Below, in pieces: positions 52,705 to 60,954 of a DNA stretch of 64,000 nucleotides. Position 1 is the first letter of the stretch. Each line of letters begins with the position of its first letter. The DNA comes from an uncultured Bacilli bacterium. GTDB taxonomy: Bacteria; Bacillota_I; Bacilli_A; ML615J-28; CAG-313. The stretch covers positions 116,297 through 180,296 of the forward strand of contig CAKONV010000002.1 of NCBI GenBank assembly GCA_934098295.1. The letters run 5' to 3'. A program made the translations under genes and the position numbers. The notes under the pieces are model-generated. The model saw only the letters and a program-made list of their open reading frames with translations, searched no databases and was not told where the DNA came from.

Positions 52705-52896
52705 GAAGTTTAATAATTATTTAAATCATGATTATAACCATTAACATATAGATATGTTCTTATCATAACCATTTCCAAGATTATCTTTTATTATTAGAAA
52801 CAAAAATATGTTTACAAATTAACTTGTATTGCCACAAATTGTATTCATTATTTTCTCTTTTAATATTTTCAACAAATATTATGTCAAGAAATGCAC
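52705..52896. other. Intergenic stretch without recognisable feature
   Basis: AT-rich DNA between the Spo0A-like boxes and the terminator of the GGGtGRT gene. No reading frame with a ribosome site or RNA gene was seen. Confidence 0.5.
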
Positions 52897-52897
52897 A

Positions 52898-52933
52898 AAA
52901 AGCGGTAATAGATTTTATTCTATTATCGCTTTT
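52898..52933 (-). terminator. Terminator of the GGGtGRT operon
   Basis: AAAGCGATAATAGA pairs with TCTATTACCGCTTT on the minus strand, followed by TT; the pairing is better on the plus strand (G-T instead of A-C). Confidence 0.7.
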
Positions 52934-52953
52934 ATTATCTTTTAATTAAATTT

Positions 52954-53955
52954 TTATTTAGATAATGCTTCAGAAACAGCTACTGATACGGCAACAGTTG
53001 CACCAACCATTGGGTTGTTACCCATACCAATAAGTCCCATCATTTCAACGTGTGCAGGAACACTTGAAGAACCAGCAAATTGTGCATCTGAGTGCATTCT
53101 ACCTAAAGTATCAGTGAATCCATATGATGCAGGTCCAGCTGCCATATTATCTGGGTGAAGTGTACGACCAGTACCACCACCTGATGCTACTGAGAAATAT
53201 TTTTTACCCATTTCAATACATTCTTTTTTATATGTACCAGCTACTGGATGTTGGAAACGAGTTGGGTTTGTTGAGTTACCTGTAATAGATACATCAACAC
53301 CTTCATGGTGCATAATTGCTACACCTTCTCTTACATCATCAGCACCATAGCAACGTACTTTTCCACGGTCACCTGTTGAGTATTGAGTAACTTTTGTTTC
53401 TTTTAATTCGCCAGTTTTATAGTTGAATTCAGTTTCTACTAAAGTAAATCCGTTAATACGTGAAATAATTTTAGCAGCATCTTTTCCTAAACCATTTAAA
53501 ATTACTCTTAATGGTTCTTTACGAACTTTGTTAGCTGTTTTAGCAATACCAATAGCACCTTCTGCTGCAGCAAATGATTCATGTCCTGCAAGGAATGCGA
53601 AACATTTTGTATCTTCAGAAAGTAACATTGCACCTAAATTACCATGTCCTAAGCCAACTTTACGATCATCAGCAACAGAACCAGGAATACAGAATGATTG
53701 TAAACCTTGTCCAATATACTTTGCAGCTTCAGCAGCTGATTTTGCATGATTTTTTAATGCAAGAGCAGCACCAACAGTATATGCCCAACAAGCATTTTCA
53801 AAACAAATAGGTTGAATTTCTTTTACAATATTATATGCATCAACACCAGCTTCATCACAAATAGCTTTTGCTTCATCTAAATCCTTTATACCATTTGCAT
53901 TTAAAACTTTGTTGATTTGATCAATTCTTCTTTCATAACCTTCAAATAATGCCAT
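52954..53955 (-). CDS. GGGtGRT family protein, partner of the NifU-like scaffold
   Basis: A 333-residue soluble protein. It carries the signature SVASGGGTGRTLHPDN (about 263) that gives the family its name, and a C-terminus with VAVSVAVSEALSK. The rest includes AFLAGHESFAAAEGAIG and GHGNLGAML. It is found in anaerobic bacteria and archaea, next to an NifU-like gene; I know of no established function. Here it follows that gene by 12 bases. A role in Fe-S or iron handling is inferred from the neighbour only. Confidence 0.85.
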   Translation of the reverse strand: MALFEGYERRIDQINKVLNANGIKDLDEAKAICDEAGVDAYNIVKEIQPICFENACWAYTVGAALALKNHAKSAAEAAKYIGQGLQSFCIPGSVADDRKVGLGHGNLGAMLLSEDTKCFAFLAGHESFAAAEGAIGIAKTANKVRKEPLRVILNGLGKDAAKIISRINGFTLVETEFNYKTGELKETKVTQYSTGDRGKVRCYGADDVREGVAIMHHEGVDVSITGNSTNPTRFQHPVAGTYKKECIEMGKKYFSVASGGGTGRTLHPDNMAAGPASYGFTDTLGRMHSDAQFAGSSSVPAHVEMMGLIGMGNNPMVGATVAVSVAVSEALSK

Positions 53956-53967
53956 TGTAGTTTCCTC

Positions 53968-54669
53968 CTATTCTTGACGTGGGTCAATGTATTTTGCACC
54001 TTCAGCAAAACGACCATAAGTACCCATTGCTTTCTTTACTGCTTCATCAGCATTCATACCTTTCTTTAAGAAATCTGTAAATTTACCTAAAGATAAGAAT
54101 TCATAACCGATGATTTCATTATTAGTATCTAATGCTAATCTTGTAATATATCCTTCAGCAAGTTCTAAGTAACGAGGACCCTTTTCTAATGTTGCATATG
54201 CTGTACCAACTTGGCTTCTTAATCCCTTACCTAAGTCTTCTAAGCCTGCACCGATAAGTAATCCACCTTCAGAGAAAGCTGATTGGCTACGACCATAGAT
54301 AATTTGTAAGAATAATTCTCTCATAGCAGTATTAATAGCATCACATACTAAGTCTGTATTAACTGCTTCAAGAACTGTTTTTCCTACTAATGCTTCTGAA
54401 GCCATTGCTGCTGAGTGAGTCATACCAGAACAACCAATAGTTTCAATTAGTGCTTCTTGAATAATACCATGCTTTACGTTTAATGTTAACTTACAAGCAC
54501 CTTGTTGGGGAGCACACCATCCAACACCATGTGTAAATCCATTGATGTCTTTAATTTCACGAGAGTAAGTCCATTCACCTTCTTGAGGAATAGGAGCACA
54601 ACCATGACTTGCACCAATTTTTACGGGGCACATTTCTTTAACTTCTTTTGTGTAATTAATGTTATTCAT
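53968..54669 (-). CDS. NifU-like iron-sulfur cluster scaffold protein of the GGGtGRT pair
   Basis: A 233-residue protein related to the IscU/NifU N-terminal fold. Cys residues in GVGWCAPQQGAC and in ETIGCSGMTHSAAMAS (about 82-97) are candidate cluster ligands. It is much longer than IscU (about 130), with an additional C-terminal half containing LIGAGLEDLGKGLRSQVGTA. Always paired with GGGtGRT proteins in the genomes I recall. First gene of the two-gene operon; a TATAGT -10-like element is upstream. Confidence 0.82.
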   Translation of the reverse strand: MNNINYTKEVKEMCPVKIGASHGCAPIPQEGEWTYSREIKDINGFTHGVGWCAPQQGACKLTLNVKHGIIQEALIETIGCSGMTHSAAMASEALVGKTVLEAVNTDLVCDAINTAMRELFLQIIYGRSQSAFSEGGLLIGAGLEDLGKGLRSQVGTAYATLEKGPRYLELAEGYITRLALDTNNEIIGYEFLSLGKFTDFLKKGMNADEAVKKAMGTYGRFAEGAKYIDPRQE

Positions 54670-54746
54670 GTTTTTTATCCTTTCATTTTAATACTATAGA
54701 AAATGTTATTTATTTTTGAAAATAGCTTTTTGCCTTTTCTTATAGC

Positions 54747-56279
54747 CTATTTAAATTTTTTTATCATGCTTTTACCAGTCATTTCAGCTGGTTTAGCAAT
54801 ACCTAATAATTGTAACATTGTTGGAGCAATATCACAAAGACTACCTGTTTCTTCTAATTCCACATCTTTTCTTGTAATAAGGAATGGAACTGGACTAGTA
54901 GTATGAGCAGAGAATGGGTTATGATGTTCATCCCAAATTTCATCAGCATTACCGTGATCAGCCGTAACAATTAAAGTACCATTTACGCTATCAACAGCTT
55001 CTTTTACTTTTCCTACACATTCATCAACAACTTCAACAGCTTTGATTGCTGCTTCATAAACAGTTGTATGTCCTACCATATCACAATTTGCAAAATTTAA
55101 AATAATTGTATCATATACATTGGATTTGATTGCTTCAATAACTTTTTCAGTAACTGTATATGCACTCATTTCAGGCATTAAATCATATGTAGCGACTTTT
55201 GGAGAAGGTACTAAAATTCTATCTTCACCTTTTAATTCTTTATCTACACCACCATCGAAGAAATAAGTAACATGAGCATATTTTTCGGTTTCGGCAATTC
55301 TTAATTGTCTTAAATCATTATTAGCGATAACATCACCATACATATTATCTAGTTTTTGTAATCCAAAGGCCACATCGCCTTTTACAAGTTCACTATATAA
55401 CATCATTTGTACAAAGTCAAGATTTTTAAATTCTTTGTAATTTTCAAGATTTCCTTTGTCGCTCTTTGCTTCTTTTGGATTTGTCAAAGCGACACTCATT
55501 TGAATAGCTCTATCTGGTCTAAAGTTTGCATAAATAACGGAATCATTATCTTTGATTGTTGCATCTGTATTTACAATATAAGGAACAACAAATTCATCCG
55601 TAACACCAGCTTTGTATGAATCATCAATTCCTTCTAATAAGCCTTTTACTTCAGCTTTGCCATAAACTAACGCATCATAAGCTAGTTGAATACGATTATA
55701 GTTTTTATCACGATCCATTGCATAATAACGTCCCGAAACAACTCCAATTTTAACTCCAGGAAGAAGAGAATCATTTAAACGTGTTAAATATTCTTTAGCT
55801 GATTTTGGTGGAACATCTCTTCCATCAAGCCAAGCGTGAACATAAACATTTTTTACGCCAGCTTTTTTAGCTTCATTCATTAAATAAATTATATGATCTA
55901 TGTGAGAATGAACACCGCCATCACTCATTAAACCCATAATGTGTAAACTTGAGTTATTATCAATTGCGTGTTTAACAGCTTTTGCAATTGCTGGTTGTGA
56001 TAATAATGTATGTTTTCTACAAGCAATATTAACTCTAGTCAAAGATTGGAAAACAACACGACCAGCACCAATGTTCATATGTCCTACTTCACTATTTCCC
56101 ATTTGGCCTTCAGGTAAACCAACGGCTTCGCCACTAGCTTTAATTAAAGTATTGGGATAGTTGGCAAATAACTTATCAAGGTTAGGCTTTTTAGCATTAG
56201 CAACAGCATTACCATCTTTTACAGCTCTAATTCCATATCCATCCATAATAACTAACATTACTAAATTTTTCTTACTCAT
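54747..56279 (-). CDS. gpmI: 2,3-bisphosphoglycerate-independent phosphoglycerate mutase
   Basis: Isomerises 3- and 2-phosphoglycerate using two Mn ions. An alkaline phosphatase-like fold of 510 residues: LVIMDGYGIR (metal), the catalytic Ser in QMGNSEVGHMNIGAGR, DGGVHSHIDH, AWLDGRDVPPKSA, GRYYAMDRD, YANFRPDRA, NCDMVGHTT and TADHGNADEI. The chain is complete. Own promoter with good -35 and -10 elements. Confidence 0.98.
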   Translation of the reverse strand: MSKKNLVMLVIMDGYGIRAVKDGNAVANAKKPNLDKLFANYPNTLIKASGEAVGLPEGQMGNSEVGHMNIGAGRVVFQSLTRVNIACRKHTLLSQPAIAKAVKHAIDNNSSLHIMGLMSDGGVHSHIDHIIYLMNEAKKAGVKNVYVHAWLDGRDVPPKSAKEYLTRLNDSLLPGVKIGVVSGRYYAMDRDKNYNRIQLAYDALVYGKAEVKGLLEGIDDSYKAGVTDEFVVPYIVNTDATIKDNDSVIYANFRPDRAIQMSVALTNPKEAKSDKGNLENYKEFKNLDFVQMMLYSELVKGDVAFGLQKLDNMYGDVIANNDLRQLRIAETEKYAHVTYFFDGGVDKELKGEDRILVPSPKVATYDLMPEMSAYTVTEKVIEAIKSNVYDTIILNFANCDMVGHTTVYEAAIKAVEVVDECVGKVKEAVDSVNGTLIVTADHGNADEIWDEHHNPFSAHTTSPVPFLITRKDVELEETGSLCDIAPTMLQLLGIAKPAEMTGKSMIKKFK

Positions 56280-56306
56280 AAAAAGATCTCCCTTTTAACT
56301 AACTTT

Positions 56307-56335
56307 ATTATACCATTTTTCTTTTATTCTTTCAA
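56307..56335 (-). promoter_or_regulatory. gpmI promoter
   Basis: TTGAAA (56330-56335), 17-base spacer and TATAAT (56307-56312) on the minus strand. Confidence 0.75.
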
Positions 56336-56348
56336 AAGAATAGAAAAA

Positions 56349-56870
56349 TTATTTTTTAGCAATCATCTTTAAAGGTTTAATAATTATTGGTAAAATTAAA
56401 AAATAAATAATAGATGTTACAATACTAGCGATAATGCGATATAACATACTACCAAATAAATAAGCATAACTAAAATAATGAAAAATTTTACTATCAATGT
56501 ACATAACTAAAGTGTTTATAATAGTAACGGCTAATCCACTTAATATTAATACTAAAAATAATTTAATTTTATTATCAATCAAATCTCCTTTTTTGAAAAA
56601 AAGGCCCACAATTAATCCTCTAAATCCTGCTGGAATTATCCACAAAACGGTAGTTACACTAAAACCGTATGATAACATCTGACCTACAAAGCTTCCTAGC
56701 AGTCCAGCTATTAAAGCTTCAATTGGGCCATAAATAAATGCTAAAATAAGAACTGGCAATATATTAAAGGTTATTTTTAAATTATCTAATGTGAAAGAAC
56801 AATAGCGATCAAGAACCACAAATAAAGCAATTGATATGGCAATAATAGCCATTTTTTTTACATTTTTCAT
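56349..56870 (-). CDS. ECF transporter S component (vitamin uptake; folate-type possible)
   Basis: A 173-residue membrane protein with about six helices. The pattern LKITFNILPVLILAFIYGPIEALIAG (residues about 32-58) resembles FolT-type S components that bind a vitamin and dock to a shared EcfAT module. The substrate cannot be fixed. Start at 56870, with GGAGGTGGAAAG just upstream and ATGA overlap with the ung stop; a longer frame from 56885 would include the ribosome site. No ecfA or ecfT genes are in the window. Confidence 0.78.
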   Translation of the reverse strand: MKNVKKMAIIAISIALFVVLDRYCSFTLDNLKITFNILPVLILAFIYGPIEALIAGLLGSFVGQMLSYGFSVTTVLWIIPAGFRGLIVGLFFKKGDLIDNKIKLFLVLILSGLAVTIINTLVMYIDSKIFHYFSYAYLFGSMLYRIIASIVTSIIYFLILPIIIKPLKMIAKK

Positions 56871-57523
56871 CTTTCCACCTCCCATAGTGTTTTTGGAGCG
56901 TTTAAATATTCACATGTTTTTTTAAATACACCACTATTAAAAAAGCCTCTATAAGCTCCAAGTGGTGATGGATGTGAAGTAATTAATACTAAATGATTAG
57001 GGTTGGTTAAATACTTGCTTAAAGATTCAGCCTCTTTACCAAATAATAAGAAAACTATTTTTTGTTCCTGCAAATTTAGTATTTTAATTAATTCTAAAGT
57101 AAATTCTTCCCAACCTTTATTTTTATGTGATAATGGTTGTTCTTTTTCTACAGTTAATATTCTATTAAGTAATAATATACCTTTTTTACTCCAAGATTCC
57201 AAATTACCTGTTTCAGGAATTTTTAGGCCTAATTCAGTATTTATTTCTTTATAAATGTTATTTAAACTTTTAGGTATTTTTACACCATCACATACTGAAA
57301 AAGCAAGTCCACAAGCATATCCAGGAGTTGCGTAAGGATCTTGGCCGATTATTACTACTCGAACTTCATCAAGAGGAGTAAGTTCTAATGCTCTAAATAT
57401 CTTACTTTTTTCTGGATATATAATTTTATTTTTATATTCGATTTCAATAAAATTATTAAGTTTTTCGTATTTTTTATCATCATTAATTTTGTCTATTATT
57501 TCATTCCAAGTCATCTTTTTCAC
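56867..57523 (-). CDS. ung: Uracil-DNA glycosylase (family 1)
   Basis: Removes uracil from DNA. GQDPYATPGYACGLAFS contains the catalytic Asp, and HPSPLGAYRGFF contains the catalytic His. The length of 218 residues is typical. It overlaps the ECF S component gene by 4 bases (ATGA), an unusual pairing of DNA repair and vitamin transport. Confidence 0.96.
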   Translation of the reverse strand: MKKMTWNEIIDKINDDKKYEKLNNFIEIEYKNKIIYPEKSKIFRALELTPLDEVRVVIIGQDPYATPGYACGLAFSVCDGVKIPKSLNNIYKEINTELGLKIPETGNLESWSKKGILLLNRILTVEKEQPLSHKNKGWEEFTLELIKILNLQEQKIVFLLFGKEAESLSKYLTNPNHLVLITSHPSPLGAYRGFFNSGVFKKTCEYLNAPKTLWEVER

Positions 57524-57588
57524 CTTTTCGTCATTATACCATATTATTCGATTTTATTCTATTAATATAGTATTAATTTTAAAAAAAG

Positions 57589-57637
57589 ATATTCACAAAA
57601 GTAATAATAGTTTAAAAATTATTACCTCATGAATATC
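57589..57637 (-). terminator. sigG terminator
   Basis: GATATTCA pairs with TGAATATC, with inner GTAATAAT/ATTATTAC, then TTTTTTT on the minus strand, right after the sigG stop. Confidence 0.88.
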
Positions 57638-57650
57638 ATGTTTTTATTAT

Positions 57651-58421
57651 TTAATTTTGACTAACAATAGCCTTTAAAGCACTCTTTTCTAATCTTGAAA
57701 CTTGGGCTTGAGAGATTCCTAATTCACTAGCTATTTCTACTTGAGTTTTATTTTCATAGTACCTACTATATATAATATTTTTCAATCTTGGATTCAATTT
57801 TTTTATTCCTTCATCGATTATCATTTCGTTAATTCTTTTGTTTTCATCATACTCTTTATCAGTAATTTGATCCATTAGATATATCTCATCACCACCATTA
57901 CTATAAATTGGTGTATATATTGATACGGGATCTTGAATAGCTTCTAAAGCAATTATTATGTCTATCACCTCAACATTTAAATATGCTGCAACCTCTTCTA
58001 TTTCAGGTTCTTTTCCCGTTTCACTTATAATTTTTTCTTTATATTGTAGTGCTCTATAAGCAATATCTTTTAATGATCTTGATACTCTAATTTTTGAATT
58101 ATCTCTTAAATACCTCTTTATTTCCCCAATAATCATTGGAACAGCATATGTTGAAAATTTTACACCATGAGAAAAATCAAAATTATCAATGGCTTTTAGT
58201 AATCCAATCGAACCAACTTGAAATAAATCATCTAAATTTTCTCCGCGATTGTTAAATTTTTTTATTACGCTTAAGACCAATTTAATATTCCCTTCTACTA
58301 AATAGTCTCTTGCTTCCTTGTCACCACTTTGACTTTTCTTAACTAAATTTAAAATTTCATCAGATGGTATTGTTTTTAACTCTGATGTGTTCACACCTGT
58401 AATTTCCACTTTATTTCGCAT
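57651..58421 (-). CDS. sigG: Sporulation sigma factor G
   Basis: Late forespore sigma factor. A 256-residue protein that aligns well with Bacillus SigG: MRNKVEITGVNTSELK at the start, then FNNRGENLDDLFQVGSIGLLKAIDN (region 2), VKFSTYAVPMIIGEIKRYLRD, IRVSRSLKDIAYRALQ and ELGISQAQVSRLEKSAL (region 4.2). Directly after sigE as in Bacillus. The gene has a sigma-G/F-type promoter of its own. Its start codon and ribosome site lie in a perfect hairpin (58418-58447) whose 5' arm is the -10 element. Confidence 0.96.
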   Translation of the reverse strand: MRNKVEITGVNTSELKTIPSDEILNLVKKSQSGDKEARDYLVEGNIKLVLSVIKKFNNRGENLDDLFQVGSIGLLKAIDNFDFSHGVKFSTYAVPMIIGEIKRYLRDNSKIRVSRSLKDIAYRALQYKEKIISETGKEPEIEEVAAYLNVEVIDIIIALEAIQDPVSIYTPIYSNGGDEIYLMDQITDKEYDENKRINEMIIDEGIKKLNPRLKNIIYSRYYENKTQVEIASELGISQAQVSRLEKSALKAIVSQN

Positions 58422-58447
58422 AATTTATCCCTCCATATAAATTATGC
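58418..58447 (-). promoter_or_regulatory. Hairpin masking the sigG start
   Basis: Perfect 11-base inverted repeat GCATAATTTAT/ATAAATTATGC with an 8-base loop ATGGAGGG. The SD GGAGGG is the loop and the ATG is in the 3' arm. In RNA read through from sigE this would block translation. A comparable block on read-through spoIIIG RNA has been described in Bacillus subtilis. Confidence 0.8.
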
Positions 58448-58469
58448 TTAAAAATTGATGTTTTTATGC
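58439..58469 (-). promoter_or_regulatory. Candidate sigma-G/sigma-F promoter of sigG
   Basis: GCATA (58465-58469), 18-base spacer and CATAATT (58440-58446). It fits the sigma-G consensus (GNATR-N18-CATNMTA) in all but the last base. It lacks the GG expected for a sigma-F -10. Start expected in the hairpin loop. Confidence 0.6.
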
Positions 58470-58485
58470 AACGACTATTATTTTT

Positions 58486-59196
58486 TTACGCAACTTTAAT
58501 TCTTTCTTCAATAAATGTTCTCATCTTATCCATTATTCTTTTTTCTAATCTTGATATATATGACTGAGATATTCCAAGTTTATCAGCTACTTCTTTTTGA
58601 GTTAATTCTTTTTCGCCAAATAAGCCAAATCTCATAATCATTATTTCTCTTTCTCTCTTACTTAATTTATTTAATGCATAATAAAGATTTTCAATGTCTT
58701 CTTCGTTTGTAAGTTTTGTCAAAGATGAATCTTCATTTGAAGGTAAAATATCAGCTAATACCATCTCATTTCCATCACCATCAATACTTAGCACTTCATC
58801 AAGTGAATAATCATTACGTGATTTTTGTGTTTTTCTTAAATACATTAAAATTTCGTTTTCAATACATCGTGATGCATATGTTGCTAATTTAATGTTTTTC
58901 TCTAGTTTAAATGTTTGAACACCTTTAATCAATCCTAAGGTTCCAATACTAACTAAGTCATCTAATGGTATTTTTGTTGATTCGAATTTTTTAGCTATAA
59001 AGACAACTAAACGTAAATTGTGAATTATTAAAGTATTTCTTGCTTCTAGATTACCATTAGATACTTTCTCTAACAATTCGTGTTCTTCTCTTTCTTCTAG
59101 CGGTGGTGGTAATATATTGTTACTATTCATATAGTAACAGTGGTTACCCTTGATGTTTAAGATTTTTTCAATTAACTTTTTAATTAGTTTTAACAC
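58486..59196 (-). CDS. sigE: Pro-sigma-E, early mother-cell sigma factor
   Basis: Sigma factor of the mother cell, made as an inactive precursor. A 236-residue protein, with HCYYMNSNNILPPPLEE matching the processing site region of Bacillus pro-sigma-E (VYYIGGSEALPPPL); the pro-peptide before the conserved YY is about 20 residues instead of 27. Region 2 has LRLVVFIAKKFESTKIPLDDL and IKLATYASRCIENEILMYLR; region 4.2 is KLGISQSYISRLEKRI. It begins 7 bases inside spoIIGA. Confidence 0.95.
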   Translation of the reverse strand: MLKLIKKLIEKILNIKGNHCYYMNSNNILPPPLEEREEHELLEKVSNGNLEARNTLIIHNLRLVVFIAKKFESTKIPLDDLVSIGTLGLIKGVQTFKLEKNIKLATYASRCIENEILMYLRKTQKSRNDYSLDEVLSIDGDGNEMVLADILPSNEDSSLTKLTNEEDIENLYYALNKLSKREREIMIMRFGLFGEKELTQKEVADKLGISQSYISRLEKRIMDKMRTFIEERIKVA

Positions 59197-59885
59197 AATT
59201 TACCTCCCATATCCTTATGTAAAATTAAATCATAGCCACTTATATCAATAAAAGCATAATAAACAAAATAATTGGTATTATTATATTTTAATAGCGGGCC
59301 ACTATAAATATTTATGTCACTTTTGCCCCCAATATGACTTATACTAATTTTTGTTTGATATTGATAGCTATTATTAAAAAACTTTTTTGATAAAAAAATA
59401 ATTGGTTTATTTTGATAATAGCTGCTATTACCTGTATCAAGAAGTGCTTTTCTTTCTTTTCTATCGATAGATATATATACCATATTATTTGGTAAAAATT
59501 TTTCTATCATATTTATGCTAATAATTACAATCGTCGATAAAACTATAAACGTTAACGAATGAATTTTAAATATAGCTAGACTTCCTACTAACGCAATATT
59601 TAAAAAATAATATATTAAAATTTTAATTATTAATTCTTTAAAACTTGTTTTTCTAAAAGCTAAAAAGCCTATTGGTATTCCCATAATATAACGTATATAT
59701 GTAATTTTACCAATTGGTAAAAGATATATGGCTAGTAACAAACAAGATAAAACATCACTTAAAATTACACGTATTATACTGACTTTTCTTTTAAACATCA
59801 ATTCAATTCCTTCTACAATTAAGGTATTTACAATGATTGTAGAAATGATTACTAAATCCAAATAAACTATCACTTTTTTTACCAT
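59190..59885 (-). CDS. spoIIGA: SpoIIGA, membrane aspartic protease activating sigma-E
   Basis: Cleaves the pro-peptide of sigma-E upon a signal from the forespore. A 231-residue protein with five hydrophobic segments up to about residue 125 and a cytoplasmic protease domain with ALLDTGNSSYY (catalytic Asp150). Shorter than the 309 residues of Bacillus. The first ATG (59885) has a weak site; the GTG at 59873 has GGATGG 8 bases upstream and would start IVYLDL, like MKIYLDV in Bacillus, so it may be the true start. Overlaps sigE by 7 bases. Confidence 0.9.
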   Translation of the reverse strand: MVKKVIVYLDLVIISTIIVNTLIVEGIELMFKRKVSIIRVILSDVLSCLLLAIYLLPIGKITYIRYIMGIPIGFLAFRKTSFKELIIKILIYYFLNIALVGSLAIFKIHSLTFIVLSTIVIISINMIEKFLPNNMVYISIDRKERKALLDTGNSSYYQNKPIIFLSKKFFNNSYQYQTKISISHIGGKSDINIYSGPLLKYNNTNYFVYYAFIDISGYDLILHKDMGGKLC

Positions 59886-59901
59886 CCGTTTCTCTATAAA
59901 T

Positions 59902-59934
59902 AATATAACAAGGCAAAATAAGAAATTTTGTCAA
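59902..59934 (-). promoter_or_regulatory. spoIIGA promoter with long spacer and overlapping 0A-like box
   Basis: TTGACA (59929-59934), a 21-base spacer and TATATT (59902-59907). In Bacillus the spoIIG promoter has a 22-base spacer and needs Spo0A bound over the -35. Here the reverse strand of the -35 reads TTTTGTCAAA, one change from the 0A box. Confidence 0.55.
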
Positions 59935-59942
59935 AAGAAAAA

Positions 59943-59967
59943 GGTTATAAAATTAAATTTTATAACC
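59943..59967. terminator. galU terminator
   Basis: Perfect GGTTATAAAAT/ATTTTATAACC stem with a 3-base loop, T-rich on both sides. It separates galU from spoIIGA. Confidence 0.9.
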
Positions 59968-59974
59968 AATTTTT

Positions 59975-60850
59975 TTATAAATATTCTTTTAAATCTATAT
60001 TAATATATTCTTTAACCTCATCTTTTAATTCAAGTCTTGTCAATGAATAGTCAATAGTAGCTTTAACAAATCCTAATCTATTTCCAGTATCATGGCAAGT
60101 TCCTTTTAATTTTGTACCATACACAGTTTCTTTTTGAATTGCTGTTTGAATGGCATCAGTAACTTGAATTTCTCCACCGGCACCTGGTGCTGTTTTTTCT
60201 AGGTAATCAAAGATGTGATAACCTAAAATATATCTACCTAAAGCAGCAAATAAACTTGGAGGTGTTCCTTGTGGTTTTTCAATCATACCATTCAATAAGA
60301 AAGATTCCTTAGATGTGTCTAAACTTGATACCATACCATATTTTTTAGCATCTTCTTCATTTACTTCTTTTACGCCAATATAGTATCCTTTATTTTCTTT
60401 GTATTCATCATACAATTGACCAATACCAAAATGTTTTACGCCTCTTGCAAGAACGGGATTATCACCTAAAATAACACCAAAGTCTTCTTTACCTACTAAT
60501 TCTTTAGCACAATACACAGCATGTCCTAGTCCTTTTTGTTCCTTTTGAACTACAAAACTAATTTTTACTTTACTTAATAAATTTTCTAGTTCTTGAACTT
60601 CTTTTTTGTCTTTAAATTTTTCTAAAACTGTTTTATTACTAAGCGTTAAATAATCTTTAACACTACTTTGACTTTCACTCATTACAATGATTATTTCATT
60701 AATATCTGCTAAAACACATTCTTCAATTAAATACTCAATTACGGGACGATCAACTAAAGGAAGCATAGCTTTTGTTACTCCTAAAGTGGCTGGAAACATT
60801 CTTGAACCAAATCCAGCGATGGGGATTACGACTTTGTTAATTTTATTCAT
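59975..60850 (-). CDS. galU: UTP-glucose-1-phosphate uridylyltransferase
   Basis: Makes UDP-glucose for glycolipids and wall polymers. A 291-residue nucleotidyltransferase: VIPIAGFGSRMFPATLGVTK (UTP binding), KEQKGLGHAVYCAKEL, LGDNPV (metal) and IEKPQGTPPS. Complete. AGGAGAGAAATAATT precedes the start. It is monocistronic with a perfect terminator. Confidence 0.97.
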   Translation of the reverse strand: MNKINKVVIPIAGFGSRMFPATLGVTKAMLPLVDRPVIEYLIEECVLADINEIIIVMSESQSSVKDYLTLSNKTVLEKFKDKKEVQELENLLSKVKISFVVQKEQKGLGHAVYCAKELVGKEDFGVILGDNPVLARGVKHFGIGQLYDEYKENKGYYIGVKEVNEEDAKKYGMVSSLDTSKESFLLNGMIEKPQGTPPSLFAALGRYILGYHIFDYLEKTAPGAGGEIQVTDAIQTAIQKETVYGTKLKGTCHDTGNRLGFVKATIDYSLTRLELKDEVKEYINIDLKEYL

Positions 60851-60954
60851 AATTATTTCTCTCCTAACTTAAACATCTTCTAAAATTATATCACTTTTTT
60901 TTATTATTTGTTTTCTAACGAATATTAATTTGTTTTTTATTACTGAATTATTTC

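Noticed and set aside
53423..53749. 108-codon plus-strand frame
   Set aside because: Lies wholly antisense to the GGGtGRT gene and has no recognisable family or ribosome site.
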